A stretch of 64,000 bases of DNA from Blautia sp. (GCA_022764275.1 JALERH010000172.1:1-64000), one strand, 5' to 3'; counted from the stretch's first letter, positions 18,496-28,980 are shown. The notes: generated by a model not told the origin, from the letters alone. Made by a program: numbers and translations.

Positions 18496-20052
18496 ATGAG
18501 TATTTTAAATGTGGAACATCTGACACACGGTTTTGGTGACAGAGCCATTTTCAACGACGTATCATTTCGACTTTTAAAGGGCGAACACATTGGCCTTGTC
18601 GGGGCAAACGGAGAAGGAAAATCAACTTTTTTCAATATCGTGACCAACAAGCTGATGCCGGACGAAGGCAAGATTGAATGGGCCAAAAATGTCCGTGTTG
18701 GTTACCTGGACCAGCATACGGCACTCACTCCCGGCATGACTATCCGGGACGTTCTGAAATCTGCCTTTTTCTGGCTTTTTGAAATGGAAGAACGCATGAA
18801 CGCTATCTGTGATTCCCTGGGCAGCGCTTCTCCTGAGGAAATGGACACCCTTATGGAAGAACTCGGAACCATTCAGGATACTCTCACCATGCACGATTTC
18901 TATGTTATTGATGCAAAAGTGGAGGAAGTTGCCCGGGCTCTTGGACTTCTGGACATCGGTCTCGACCGGGATGTCACAGACTTAAGCGGCGGTCAGCGTA
19001 CCAAGGTTCTACTGGGAAAACTCCTTCTGGAAAAGCCTGACATTCTTCTTTTGGACGAGCCTACCAACTACCTTGATGAAGAACATATTGCATGGTTAAA
19101 ACGATATCTTCTGGATTATGAAAATGCGTTTATCCTTATTTCTCATGACATTCCGTTCCTGAACGAAGTCATTAACCTGGTATATCACATGGAAAACCAG
19201 GAATTGAACCGCTACGTAGGAAACTACGATCATTTCCAGGAGGTTTATGCAGTCAAAAAAGCTCAGCTGGAAGCCGCTTACCGGAAACAGCAGCAGGAAA
19301 TCAGCGAGCTGAAGGATTTCGTAGCACGAAACAAAGCCCGCGTTGCCACCCGGAATATGGCCATGTCCCGTCAGAAAAAGCTGGATAAAATGGATGTCAT
19401 CGAGCTGGCTGCGGAAAAGCCGAAGCCGGAATTTCATTTCAAACAGGGCCGCACCCCGGGCAAATATATTTTTGAGACAAAAGACCTCGTTATCGGCTAT
19501 GACGAACCGCTGTCCAGACCTTTATCTCTCACTATGGAACGGGGAAATAAAATCGCCCTTGTAGGTGCCAACGGTATCGGAAAAACTACCCTTTTAAAGA
19601 GCATTCTCGGCCTGATCCCTGCTCTGAAAGGAGAATGCCAGCTTGGAGAAAACCTCCAGATCGGTTACTTTGAACAGGAGGTAAAGGGAGACAACAAAAC
19701 CACCTGTATTGATGAAATCTGGGCAGAATTCCCGTCCTATACCCAGTATGAGGTACGCTCCGCCCTGGCAAAATGCGGGCTTACCACCAAGCATATTGAA
19801 AGCCAGGTCCGTGTCTTAAGCGGCGGAGAACAGGCGAAAGTCCGGCTGTGCAAGCTGGTAAACAAAGAGACCAATATCCTGCTTCTGGATGAGCCTACCA
19901 ATCACCTGGATGTGGATGCCAAGGAGGCCTTAAAGCAGTCTCTGATCGAATACAAAGGAAGCATTCTTCTGATCTGCCATGAACCGGAATTTTATCAGGA
20001 TGTGGTCTCACAGGTATGGGACTGCAGCAAATGGACCACAAAAATCCTGTAA
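18496..20052 (+). CDS. ABC-F family ATP-binding protein
   Basis: Two ABC cassettes (GANGEGKST/LSGGQRTKV, GANGIGKTT/LSGGEQAKV), no TM domain, linker typical of ABC-F. Confidence 0.93.
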   Translation: MSILNVEHLTHGFGDRAIFNDVSFRLLKGEHIGLVGANGEGKSTFFNIVTNKLMPDEGKIEWAKNVRVGYLDQHTALTPGMTIRDVLKSAFFWLFEMEERMNAICDSLGSASPEEMDTLMEELGTIQDTLTMHDFYVIDAKVEEVARALGLLDIGLDRDVTDLSGGQRTKVLLGKLLLEKPDILLLDEPTNYLDEEHIAWLKRYLLDYENAFILISHDIPFLNEVINLVYHMENQELNRYVGNYDHFQEVYAVKKAQLEAAYRKQQQEISELKDFVARNKARVATRNMAMSRQKKLDKMDVIELAAEKPKPEFHFKQGRTPGKYIFETKDLVIGYDEPLSRPLSLTMERGNKIALVGANGIGKTTLLKSILGLIPALKGECQLGENLQIGYFEQEVKGDNKTTCIDEIWAEFPSYTQYEVRSALAKCGLTTKHIESQVRVLSGGEQAKVRLCKLVNKETNILLLDEPTNHLDVDAKEALKQSLIEYKGSILLICHEPEFYQDVVSQVWDCSKWTTKIL

Positions 20053-20098
20053 GATTTCATTCTGATTTTTATGAAACGTAATTTCGCGAAACAAAACA

Positions 20099-20128
20099 GA
20101 GCGCCTGGAAAAACTATTCCGGACGCTC
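20099..20128 (+). terminator. Terminator hairpin after the ABC-F gene
   Basis: GAGCGcCTGGAA-aaacta-TTCCGGaCGCTC followed by TTTG...TTTTTT. Confidence 0.65.
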
Positions 20129-20141
20129 TTTGCTTACTTTT

Positions 20142-20864
20142 TTATTTTTTGTTTTTCGCTTTTCCAAGATATGCAGCCTTTACAGACTCATTCTCAGCCA
20201 GCTCTTTTCCGGTACCGGAAAGGGTAATGGTACCGGTCTCCATGACGTAGCCATGATGCGCTGCTGCAAGAGCCATATTCGCATTCTGCTCCACCAGGAG
20301 AATGGTTTTACCCTGACGGTTGATCTCGCGGATGATGTCAAACACACCCTTTACTACGATTGGTGCAAGACCAAGAGACGGCTCATCCATCATGATCACA
20401 TCCGGACGGCTCATCAGCGCTCTGGCGATGGCGAGCATTTGCTGTTCGCCTCCGGAAAGGGTTCCGGCAAGCTGCCAGCTTCGCTCCTTCAGTCTTGGGA
20501 ACAGATCGTAACACCAGTTGATGTCATCCTCCAGATTGTCTTTTCTCAGATAAGCCCCTACCTTCAGGTTTTCCAGAACCGTCAGATCTGAAAACACTCT
20601 TCTGCCCTCCGGTACAAGGGTGATTCCCTGAGAAACAATATTCTCTGCCGTTTTTCCGGCAATCTCTTTTCCATTTAACAGGATGCTTCCGGCGGAAGGC
20701 TTCACAAGTCCTACGATAGAACGGAGTGTGGAGCTTTTTCCGGCACCGTTTGCACCGATCAGCGTGACCACTTCTCCCTTCGGCACCGCAAAACTGATAT
20801 TTTTCACAGCCTGGATACCGCCGTAGGATACACTTAAACCTTTTACTTCCAAAACATTACTCAT
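20142..20864 (-). CDS. livF: Branched-chain amino acid ABC transporter ATP-binding protein LivF
   Basis: GANGAGKSSTLRSIVGL, LSGGEQQMLAIARALMSRPDVIMMDEPSLGLAP. Confidence 0.93.
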   Translation of the reverse strand: MSNVLEVKGLSVSYGGIQAVKNISFAVPKGEVVTLIGANGAGKSSTLRSIVGLVKPSAGSILLNGKEIAGKTAENIVSQGITLVPEGRRVFSDLTVLENLKVGAYLRKDNLEDDINWCYDLFPRLKERSWQLAGTLSGGEQQMLAIARALMSRPDVIMMDEPSLGLAPIVVKGVFDIIREINRQGKTILLVEQNANMALAAAHHGYVMETGTITLSGTGKELAENESVKAAYLGKAKNKK

Positions 20865-21699
20865 CGACGGCACCTCCCAGATATGCTTCAATTACTCTCT
20901 GATTGTTCTGAATTTCTTCCGGCAGACCCTCTGCAATAGATTTACCGAAATCAAGCACGTAGATTCGGTCGGAAATCTCCATAACGAGATCCATGTGATG
21001 CTCGATCATAAAAATCGTCAGACCGAAATCATCGCGGATCTGGCCGATAAATGCGGTCAGTTCATCGGTTTCCTGCGGGTTCATACCTGCCGCAGGCTCA
21101 TCCAGAAGAAGCAGCTGTGGCTTTGTCGCAAGGGCACGGGCAATCTCCAGACGTCTCTGTTTTCCATAGGGAAGAGAGGTCGCCATCTCGTCACGCAGGT
21201 CTTCAAGCCCCACGATTTCCAGAAGCTGCTCTGCTTCCTCGCGCATCTGCGCCTCCTCTTTTCCATTCAGATGAAAAGTAGCGGTAAACAGGTTGCTGGT
21301 TCGTCTCACATGCTTTGCAATCAGAATGTTTTCAAATACAGTCTGGCTCTTAAACAGTCGGATATTCTGGAACGTTCTGGCAATGCCAAGCTTTGTAATC
21401 TTATCCGGAGTAGGTGCCAGCACATGAGAATACATATCCGCATTCTGTCCCTGGTAGAGCTTCTTCATTTTTCCCTGCGGATGATTCTCGATAATCTTCT
21501 GACCATTGAAATATACCGCTCCGTTTGTAGGCGCATATACACCTGTTACCACGTTGAAAGCCGTCGTTTTTCCGGCGCCGTTTGGACCGATCAGAGAAAC
21601 AATCTCGCCTTTGTCTACTACAATGTTCATATTGTCAACTGCAACCACGCCGCCAAACTGCATGGTTACATTTTCAACCTTCAGTACATGATCACTCAT
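20857..21699 (-). CDS. livG: Branched-chain amino acid ABC transporter ATP-binding protein LivG
   Basis: GPNGAGKTTAFNVVTGVY, LPYGKQRRLEIARALATKPQLLLLDEPAAGMNPQET. Confidence 0.93.
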   Translation of the reverse strand: MSDHVLKVENVTMQFGGVVAVDNMNIVVDKGEIVSLIGPNGAGKTTAFNVVTGVYAPTNGAVYFNGQKIIENHPQGKMKKLYQGQNADMYSHVLAPTPDKITKLGIARTFQNIRLFKSQTVFENILIAKHVRRTSNLFTATFHLNGKEEAQMREEAEQLLEIVGLEDLRDEMATSLPYGKQRRLEIARALATKPQLLLLDEPAAGMNPQETDELTAFIGQIRDDFGLTIFMIEHHMDLVMEISDRIYVLDFGKSIAEGLPEEIQNNQRVIEAYLGGAVDE

Positions 21700-22777
21700 T
21701 GGAGCCGCCTCCTTTTACTGCTTTTTTCTTTCTGGATTTCCCCGTAAAGAAGTCGCAGATCCTCTGCACGGAAAATTCCCTGGTTCCCATAATACCCTGT
21801 CTGAAGAACAGTACGATGATCATAATAATGATGGAGAATACGACCTTACGGAAACCGGAACGAAGGAGCGGAACATGGAAGTCTCCGATATAAGTGTCGT
21901 TGTCCAGGAAACGAAGCAGCCACTCGGAACAGGTGATAAACAGGAAGGAACTGATACAGCTTCCTGTCACGGAACCGATACCGCCGATTACCACGATCAG
22001 AAGGATCTCATATGTCATGGCGGATTTGAACATGGATGCCTGTATCGTAGTCTGATACATTGCCAGCAGCGCGCCGGAAATACCGGCAAAGAAAGAGCTG
22101 ACAGTGAATGCGATCCGTTTGTGATGGGCGAGATTGATGCCCATGGCTTCCGCGGCCACCTCATCATCGCGGATAGCCTTAAACGCACGTCCGTATGTGG
22201 AATTGATCAGCATCACGATGATGGCGATACAGATACCGGAAACCACAAACGGGAAAATTACGCTCTTAAAGGTTGGATAGCTTCTGAGAAGGTTGGATCC
22301 ATTTGTAAGCGGTCCAAGCTTATCCCACTGGAATACGGCACGTATGATCTCCGCAAAACCAAGAGTTGCGATTGCAAGGTAATCACTTTTCAGGCGAAGT
22401 ACCGGAAGACCGATCAGGTAGGCAAAAATCGCTGCCACGATACCGGCTGCCACGAGCGCAGCAGCCACCGGCACAGTAAACTGTACGATACCGCCGTCAA
22501 AATACTGGTAAACATTGATCCTCTGTTCTACCGGAATGGTCAGGATTCCATAGGTATAAGCACCCAGGAGCATAAATCCTGCCTGACCCAGAGAAAACAG
22601 ACCGGTAAAACCATTTAACAGGTTCATGGAAACTGCTACCAGAGCATAGATTGCACCCTTTTTCAGCACAGTAAAGATCATGGCAGTCGGTGCCATCACA
22701 TGCTCCATTATGTATAAAACAAGCAAAAGCCCGGCAATGAGGGCAACGTTTATGATGGTTTCTTTTTTCTTAGACAT
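21692..22777 (-). CDS. livM: Branched-chain amino acid ABC transporter permease LivM
   Basis: Polytopic; SMNLLNGFTGLFSLGQAGFMLLGAY and VVIGGIGSVTGS motifs. Confidence 0.92.
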   Translation of the reverse strand: MSKKKETIINVALIAGLLLVLYIMEHVMAPTAMIFTVLKKGAIYALVAVSMNLLNGFTGLFSLGQAGFMLLGAYTYGILTIPVEQRINVYQYFDGGIVQFTVPVAAALVAAGIVAAIFAYLIGLPVLRLKSDYLAIATLGFAEIIRAVFQWDKLGPLTNGSNLLRSYPTFKSVIFPFVVSGICIAIIVMLINSTYGRAFKAIRDDEVAAEAMGINLAHHKRIAFTVSSFFAGISGALLAMYQTTIQASMFKSAMTYEILLIVVIGGIGSVTGSCISSFLFITCSEWLLRFLDNDTYIGDFHVPLLRSGFRKVVFSIIIMIIVLFFRQGIMGTREFSVQRICDFFTGKSRKKKAVKGGGSNE

Positions 22778-22792
22778 AACATTCCCTCCTTT

Positions 22793-23677
22793 TCAGACTT
22801 TGTCAGTTGCTTTTTCACCAAACAGACCGGTTGGTTTTGCAATCAGAATGACAATCAGAAGAGCAAAGGTGAATGCGTCGGAGAACGTCGTAAGGCCCAT
22901 GCCCTTGATGATATTTTCACAGATACCGATGATAAATGCACCAATTACAGCTCCCGGGATGGAACCGATACCGCCGAATACTGCCGCAACGAAAGCCTTC
23001 AGACCCGGCATTGCACCAGATGTAGGTACCACGCCTGTATAGTTGGAAAAATACAGAAGGCTGGCTACTGCTGCCAGGAAGGAGCCGATGATAAAGGTCA
23101 TGCTGATGACGGAATTGATCTTGATTCCCATAAGCTGCGAAGTCTCAAAATCCTTGGAAGCAGCTCTCATTGCCATACCGATCTTTGTGTGCTTGATCAG
23201 GATAACAAGCGCGATCACAAGAACAATGGTAAGCACAGGAGTGATCACTGTTACACGTTTTGTGGTAGCACCAAATACCTGGATGGTATCACTGATCCAT
23301 GGGATAGAAGGATACTGCTGGGCAAGACCGCCTGTGATATAAAGTGCCAAGTTCTGAAGCAGATAGGATACGCCAATCGCAGAGATCATAATTGACATTC
23401 TGGGTGCCTGACGAAGAGGCTTATACGCTACACGTTCTACCAAAAAACCTATAACAACGGTTGCGACAAGTACGATAGGAATCGCAACATAAACCGGCAG
23501 AGAAGCCGATAAATAAACCATAATCAGGCCCGCGACCATAAAAATATCACCGTGGGCAAAGTTGATCAAACGTAATATACCGTAAACCATGGTATATCCG
23601 ATGGCTATCAGAGCATACTGACCGCCTACGGAAATACCCGCTAAAAGATACGGCAGATTTCTACTGAACCATTCCAT
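22793..23677 (-). CDS. livH: Branched-chain amino acid ABC transporter permease LivH
   Basis: GGQYALIAIGYTMVYGILRLINFAHGDIFM and VFGGIGSIPGAVIGAFIIG. Confidence 0.93.
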   Translation of the reverse strand: MEWFSRNLPYLLAGISVGGQYALIAIGYTMVYGILRLINFAHGDIFMVAGLIMVYLSASLPVYVAIPIVLVATVVIGFLVERVAYKPLRQAPRMSIMISAIGVSYLLQNLALYITGGLAQQYPSIPWISDTIQVFGATTKRVTVITPVLTIVLVIALVILIKHTKIGMAMRAASKDFETSQLMGIKINSVISMTFIIGSFLAAVASLLYFSNYTGVVPTSGAMPGLKAFVAAVFGGIGSIPGAVIGAFIIGICENIIKGMGLTTFSDAFTFALLIVILIAKPTGLFGEKATDKV

Positions 23678-23708
23678 AGGAATCCTCCCTTATTTTTAAA
23701 ATCAGAAA

Positions 23709-23779
23709 GCGGGACAATTACTTCCCGCCCTTTTCTCTACGCGACTTTTCCGGATTGCACATGGCTCTCCGGAAAAATC
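23709..23779 (-). other. Two tandem hairpins between livK and livH
   Basis: GCGGGA...TCCCGC and TTTTCCGGA...TCCGGAAAA in the livK-livH intergenic space. Confidence 0.6.
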
Positions 23780-23805
23780 GCTGTATTTATTCTGTTTTTA
23801 ATGTT

Positions 23806-24981
23806 TTATTTTACACCCTGCTCTCCAACAAAATCCCATGCTCCGGTTTCTGTGTTGGCAGTTTTTACATATGCGGTATCTCTGATCGCATCGCCGTTTT
23901 CATCGTCAAACTCAACCTTACCGCAAACGCCCTCATAAGTTACATCCCAGAGTGCTTCGTTTACTTTTGCCGGGTCTGGGGAGCCAGCTGCCTTTAATGC
24001 CTCCAGTGCTACATAGTAAGCGTCAAAGCCCATTGCGGAAACTGCTGCGATGGTATCGTCACCACCATTGTTTGCTTTTGCTGTGGAATCGGAATTTACG
24101 TATTCCTTCATACCTTCGTCAAATTCCGGATTACCGCCTTCCTGATAGAAGGTTGTAACATAAATCTGAACGTCTTTGCCTTTGGCTGCATTTAAGATAA
24201 CGTTGGAATCCCAGGTATCGCCTGCCAGAAGAGGCATCTCCATACCCTGTGCTGCTGCCTGTTCAATGATCAGTGCTGCTGCTTCTGTGGATACAGGAGC
24301 AAAGAATACGTCTGCTTCTGCATTTTTCGCGGATGTAATGTAAGAAGTAAAATCACTGTTTCCATCCGGGAAAGTCTCCTCAACAACTTCACCGCCAAGT
24401 TCCTCAAATGCTTTCTTGAAGTAATGTCCAAGACCTGCGCTGTAGTCATCACCCAGTTTTGTCAGGATGTATGCTTTCTTTGCTTCAAAGTTATCCTGTG
24501 CAAAGTTTGCAAGGACAGTACCTTGGAACGGATCCAGGAAGCAGATACGGAAGTAATGGGTATTTCCCTGGGTTACCTGCGGGTTTGTACAGGTTACGCC
24601 CATTGCCGGAACACCGCCATCCTTGAAAATATCGGATGCTGCGATGGATACACCGGAGCCATAGGAACCAAGTACGATGGATACGCCGTCACTTACCAGT
24701 GTGGAAGCTGCGGATGGTCCTTTATCTGTAGAAGATTCGTTATCCACAATATCAAGCTCTACGTTGTATTCTGTACCGTCAATCTCAACGGTTGGAGTCA
24801 GGCTGTTCGCATACTGAATACCAAGAGTCTCCTGTTTTCCACCTGCGCCGTTATCACCGGATGCCGGCTCGTAAACACCGATCTTAACAGTATCGGCTGC
24901 AAATGCAGATGCTGCGGTTCCAACCACTGTTGCAGCAGCAATCGCTGCTGTCATTAAAACAGATAATGCTTTTTTCTTCAT
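23806..24981 (-). CDS. livK: Branched-chain amino acid ABC transporter substrate-binding protein
   Basis: Signal peptide MKKKALSVLMTAAIAAATVVGTAASAFA, type 1 periplasmic binding fold; first gene of the liv cluster. Confidence 0.9.
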   Translation of the reverse strand: MKKKALSVLMTAAIAAATVVGTAASAFAADTVKIGVYEPASGDNGAGGKQETLGIQYANSLTPTVEIDGTEYNVELDIVDNESSTDKGPSAASTLVSDGVSIVLGSYGSGVSIAASDIFKDGGVPAMGVTCTNPQVTQGNTHYFRICFLDPFQGTVLANFAQDNFEAKKAYILTKLGDDYSAGLGHYFKKAFEELGGEVVEETFPDGNSDFTSYITSAKNAEADVFFAPVSTEAAALIIEQAAAQGMEMPLLAGDTWDSNVILNAAKGKDVQIYVTTFYQEGGNPEFDEGMKEYVNSDSTAKANNGGDDTIAAVSAMGFDAYYVALEALKAAGSPDPAKVNEALWDVTYEGVCGKVEFDDENGDAIRDTAYVKTANTETGAWDFVGEQGVK

Positions 24982-25047
24982 AGTCATATCTCCTCCTTGT
25001 GTTTCTATCCTGAGGACAAGTGTCTTTGTCGCTCACACATTGTGGAA

Positions 25048-25076
25048 ATTATAGCACGCTTTTCTGCTTTAATCAA
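25048..25076 (-). promoter_or_regulatory. SigA promoter of the liv operon
   Basis: TTGATT-N17-TATAAT on the minus strand (-10 25048-25053). Confidence 0.7.
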
Positions 25077-25095
25077 TAAAAATTTTATACTTTTT

Positions 25096-26772
25096 TTATT
25101 TTTTTTGATCGTCTTCCGCTTCCGTTTCCGTTGGTTCGGTCTCTTCTGTTTCTACAGCTGCCTGCGCATCCCCTTCTTCTCCTTTGAGGGAAACCACCGT
25201 GCAGGCAGGATCACCTTCATTATAGGCTATGGTTATCGTATCTCCTTCATGGTATTTTATAATGCCGAGGAAATCCGTAATCGGTACATCAAAGATCAGA
25301 TTCTTCTGGTTTTCCAGGACAATATAAAAATGCGTATTTCCGTCAATGACACCCTGTACCATACGCTCTATTTTGCCGGTGATGGTTTTTGTATTCTCAT
25401 CTGCCAGTGTCGCACTGGTTCCGGTTATCATCTTCAGGTATGTCTTCTGGCAGGCAGAAACCGTATCACCGATGGCAACATTCTGGTATTTCTGTACATT
25501 GACCATGGCATATTTTTTCACCAGGCCCGCATTATCCTTCAGTGCAAGGAAATAAGTGGGTTCTCCTGATATGTTCAGAAGCAGCGGGAAGGTCGCCCGG
25601 TACCCCAGATTCTGTACCTGTCCTTCTGCCGAATCCATGGCAGAATATTCTTCTGCTCCGGGAATCTCATAATATTTTGTCTCTTTTGTACGCTGGTTCA
25701 TAAGCACAAAACCGACATTGGAACGGTCACCGCTCACAGAGGTCACACCGGTATAAACCCATACATCATCGTTGATTGCCAGGTAATTGTAGCCATCTGT
25801 TGTTTTCAGACAGCCTTTCTGTCCCAGGATACTGTTAAAATATCCGTTTTTCAGAGTGCCGTGGTAATCATAAAGCTGAACCAGAAGATCTGCAGGATAA
25901 ACACGGTCTACCCAGGTCGGACAGTCCGCTACCTTATAATCCGTACATTCTCCTGTAATCGCGTTGCAAAGCACGACTCTTCCGATCGTCTGTCCGCCGA
26001 AAAGGCCGATGCTGTATTTTTTTACCGGGCAGATCCAGTAAGGTGTTCCTTCCTCATCCAGCTCAAAGCTCAGCTGGTCAAAGATATAGGTAGGATAATG
26101 AAAACGCAGATGGCGGTAGATATAGCGGTTAAAATACTCGGATTCCGAATATCTGATGCCCTCACTCAGCTTGACAAGCTCTGTATTCTGGGTAGCCATA
26201 TCAATGGTAATATATGCCGGGATCCCTTCCCGCATATTGGTAAACCATTTTACAGGGCTTGCATAAACCAGAGGAGTCACACGTACCGGACGTCCTTTGT
26301 AATTGATCTGAGAATAAAGATCACTGACCTCAAACTGAGAGACCATGTCCACCATGCTTCCCATTTTACGGTTTCCCAGAAGCTGTGCGGAATCTTTGTC
26401 CAGAAGCGGAATCTGATCAAAGCTGATCTGCTCGATATCTTCTGTAAAGTTTCCGGTTTCCGGCTCAATGAGCTTCTGATATTTTTTTGCATTGATGATT
26501 GGGGATGAAAGGATCGATCCCGCAATATAAACGATCACAAGCAAAACGATGGCGCAGATTCCGATTTTCAAAATCCTGCTCTCTTTTATCTCGGACACAG
26601 AACGGATCCGGCGGGTTCCATAAATCAGTAAAATCAGGATCATTACCATCAGGATAAATCCCCAGAATCCGCTGGAATGAATGTTAATGGCCGGAATGGT
26701 GACATAATAATAGGCTGCTGCAATGACCAGTGCCGCGATCACAGCAAACAGTTTTCCCTTCTTTCTTTTCAT
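25096..26772 (-). CDS. Conserved membrane protein of unknown function with large extracytoplasmic domain
   Basis: Three N-terminal TM segments then ~450 aa soluble region, acidic C-terminal tail (ETEETEPTETEAEDDQKK); no motif I can name. Confidence 0.75.
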   Translation of the reverse strand: MKRKKGKLFAVIAALVIAAAYYYVTIPAINIHSSGFWGFILMVMILILLIYGTRRIRSVSEIKESRILKIGICAIVLLVIVYIAGSILSSPIINAKKYQKLIEPETGNFTEDIEQISFDQIPLLDKDSAQLLGNRKMGSMVDMVSQFEVSDLYSQINYKGRPVRVTPLVYASPVKWFTNMREGIPAYITIDMATQNTELVKLSEGIRYSESEYFNRYIYRHLRFHYPTYIFDQLSFELDEEGTPYWICPVKKYSIGLFGGQTIGRVVLCNAITGECTDYKVADCPTWVDRVYPADLLVQLYDYHGTLKNGYFNSILGQKGCLKTTDGYNYLAINDDVWVYTGVTSVSGDRSNVGFVLMNQRTKETKYYEIPGAEEYSAMDSAEGQVQNLGYRATFPLLLNISGEPTYFLALKDNAGLVKKYAMVNVQKYQNVAIGDTVSACQKTYLKMITGTSATLADENTKTITGKIERMVQGVIDGNTHFYIVLENQKNLIFDVPITDFLGIIKYHEGDTITIAYNEGDPACTVVSLKGEEGDAQAAVETEETEPTETEAEDDQKK

Positions 26773-26820
26773 TGTCTCTACCTCTTTACATTTTTTTAAT
26801 ATCAGATTGAAAAAACAGAT

Positions 26821-26857
26821 GGCAGAGAATCCTCATCTCTATCTCAGATTCTCTGCC
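26821..26857 (-). terminator. Terminator downstream of the EF-G-like gene
   Basis: 11-bp stem GGCAGAGAATC / GATTCTCTGCC with T runs on both strands. Confidence 0.85.
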
Positions 26858-26889
26858 ATTTTTCTCATTTTGTATCGAAGTCTGCCTGA

Positions 26890-28980
26890 TTATTCTTCAG
26901 TGCTGTCAAGCTTGCTTGCTCTTGCCTCGATTTCCTTCTGCTGGATATCGCTCGGAGCCTGCTCATAGCGCGCAAATTCATAGGAAAAATCGCCGCTTCC
27001 GCCTGTTGCAGAACGAAGATCTGTAGAATATCCGTAGATTTCCAGAAGCGGAACATCAGCCTCAATGATGGTATTTCCATTGTGGTCAGGATTCATACCC
27101 AGAACACGGCCACGACGTTTGTTCAGATCGCCCATAACATCACCGGTGTATTTATCCGGAACTGTAACCTTCATGGAAACGATCGGCTCTAACAATACCG
27201 GAGAAGCATCCATAAAGCCTTTCTTAAATGCCAGAATGGTAGCCATCTTAAATGCCATCTCAGAGGAGTCTACCGGATGGTAGGAGCCATCATACAGAGT
27301 AGCTTTCACACCAACAACCGGGTATGCAGCCAGAGGTCCCTTCTGAACGCATTCCTGCAGACCTTTTTCTACTGCCGGGAAGTAGTTCTTCGGAACGGCA
27401 CCGCCTACTACAACCTGCTCAAATTCGTATGGGGTCTCCAGATCACCGGATGGCTCGAAACGCATCTTAACATGACCATACTGTCCATGACCGCCTGATT
27501 GTTTCTTATGTTTGCCTTCCACGTCGGAATTCTTGCGGATGGTCTCACGGAACGGAACCTTTGGTTTGCAAAGCTCCACACCTACTTTATAACGCTCTTT
27601 CAGCATGCTGACAACGATGTCCAGATGCTGGTCACCCATACCATAAAGGAGACTCTGGCGGTTTGCTCCGTCGTTTACGACGCGGATCGTCTTATCCTCA
27701 CTCATGATCTTTGCAAGGGCCTGGGAAATCTTATCCTCATCGCCCTTGTTAATTGCCTTATATCTCTTATAAGTATAAGGTGTGGACAGGACTGCCTTCG
27801 GATAAAGAATCGGAGCTGCCTTGGTTGCAAGGCTGTCACCGGTCTGAACGCTTACAAGTTTTGCAATGGCACCGATATCACCAGCATGAAGCTCCGGAAC
27901 CTCGATCGGTTTGGAACCTTCCAGGATATAAAGCTTATTCAGACGCTCTTCTGTTCCCTTCTCTACGTTCAGCAGAGCGTCATCGGATTTGATAACACCG
28001 GAGCATACTTTGATGAGAGAATATTTTCCAAGGAACGGATCCACGATGGATTTCCATACATATGCAGATTTCGCTTTTGCAAAATCATAGTTTGCTTCAA
28101 ATATCTCATTTGTCTTCTGGGAAATACCATTGCAGGGACGTTTGTCCGGGCTTGGGAAGTATCCGCAGATATCATCCAGCAGGTTGGAAACGCCGCGAAG
28201 GTTCACCGGTGAACCCATGCATACCGGCACGATACTTGCTTCCTGTACATTCGTAGCCAGTGCAGCGGAAACCTCTGTCACAGAGAACTCGTCTCCTTCA
28301 AAATAACGATCCATGAATTCCTCGCTGGTCTCTGCTACGGATTCCATCAGGATTTCATGATATTTTTCCAGATACTCATTCAGGTATTCCGGAATCTCGC
28401 ATTCTTCCTTCATACCTTTGTCGATATATTTTCTTCCGGCCTGTTTTACAACGTTAACATAGCCGACAAATTTTCCATCTTCACGGATTGGGAAATGAAG
28501 AGGCGCAATCTTCTTTCCATAAAGTTCGGTCAGCTGTTCCACGACCTTACGATAGCTGACATCATCCACATCCATATCTGTTACGAAAATCATACGCGGA
28601 AGTTTATACTTCTCGCAGAGATTCCATGCCTTCTGAGTACCAACCTGAACGCCGGCTTTTCCGGAAACAACAATGATTGCTGCATCTGCCGCGCTGACAG
28701 CTTCCTCCACTTCACCCACAAAATCAAAGTACCCCGGTGTGTCCAGAATGTTTATCTTATTTTTCTGCCACGGAACCGGAATCACGGACGTAGTGATGGA
28801 AAAGTGTCTTTTGATTTCTTCTTTATCATAATCGCTGACAGTGTTGCCATCTTCTACTCTGCCCAGACGGCTGGTCATACCTGCCAGATATGCCATTGCC
28901 TCTGCCAAAGTTGTCTTTCCAGCCCCACCGTGACCTAATAGGACTACATTTCTAATTCGGTCAGTTCTAAAAACGTCCAT
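26890..28980 (-). CDS. Elongation factor G-like GTPase (divergent EF-G paralogue)
   Basis: GHGGAGKTTLAEAM (G1), DTPGYFDF (G3), domain IV/V of EF-G; G4 is TDMD, not NKxD. Confidence 0.9.
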   Translation of the reverse strand: MDVFRTDRIRNVVLLGHGGAGKTTLAEAMAYLAGMTSRLGRVEDGNTVSDYDKEEIKRHFSITTSVIPVPWQKNKINILDTPGYFDFVGEVEEAVSAADAAIIVVSGKAGVQVGTQKAWNLCEKYKLPRMIFVTDMDVDDVSYRKVVEQLTELYGKKIAPLHFPIREDGKFVGYVNVVKQAGRKYIDKGMKEECEIPEYLNEYLEKYHEILMESVAETSEEFMDRYFEGDEFSVTEVSAALATNVQEASIVPVCMGSPVNLRGVSNLLDDICGYFPSPDKRPCNGISQKTNEIFEANYDFAKAKSAYVWKSIVDPFLGKYSLIKVCSGVIKSDDALLNVEKGTEERLNKLYILEGSKPIEVPELHAGDIGAIAKLVSVQTGDSLATKAAPILYPKAVLSTPYTYKRYKAINKGDEDKISQALAKIMSEDKTIRVVNDGANRQSLLYGMGDQHLDIVVSMLKERYKVGVELCKPKVPFRETIRKNSDVEGKHKKQSGGHGQYGHVKMRFEPSGDLETPYEFEQVVVGGAVPKNYFPAVEKGLQECVQKGPLAAYPVVGVKATLYDGSYHPVDSSEMAFKMATILAFKKGFMDASPVLLEPIVSMKVTVPDKYTGDVMGDLNKRRGRVLGMNPDHNGNTIIEADVPLLEIYGYSTDLRSATGGSGDFSYEFARYEQAPSDIQQKEIEARASKLDSTEE

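Noticed and set aside
20142-24981. liv cluster as a novel transporter
   Set aside because: All five subunits match the standard branched-chain amino acid ABC transporter layout.
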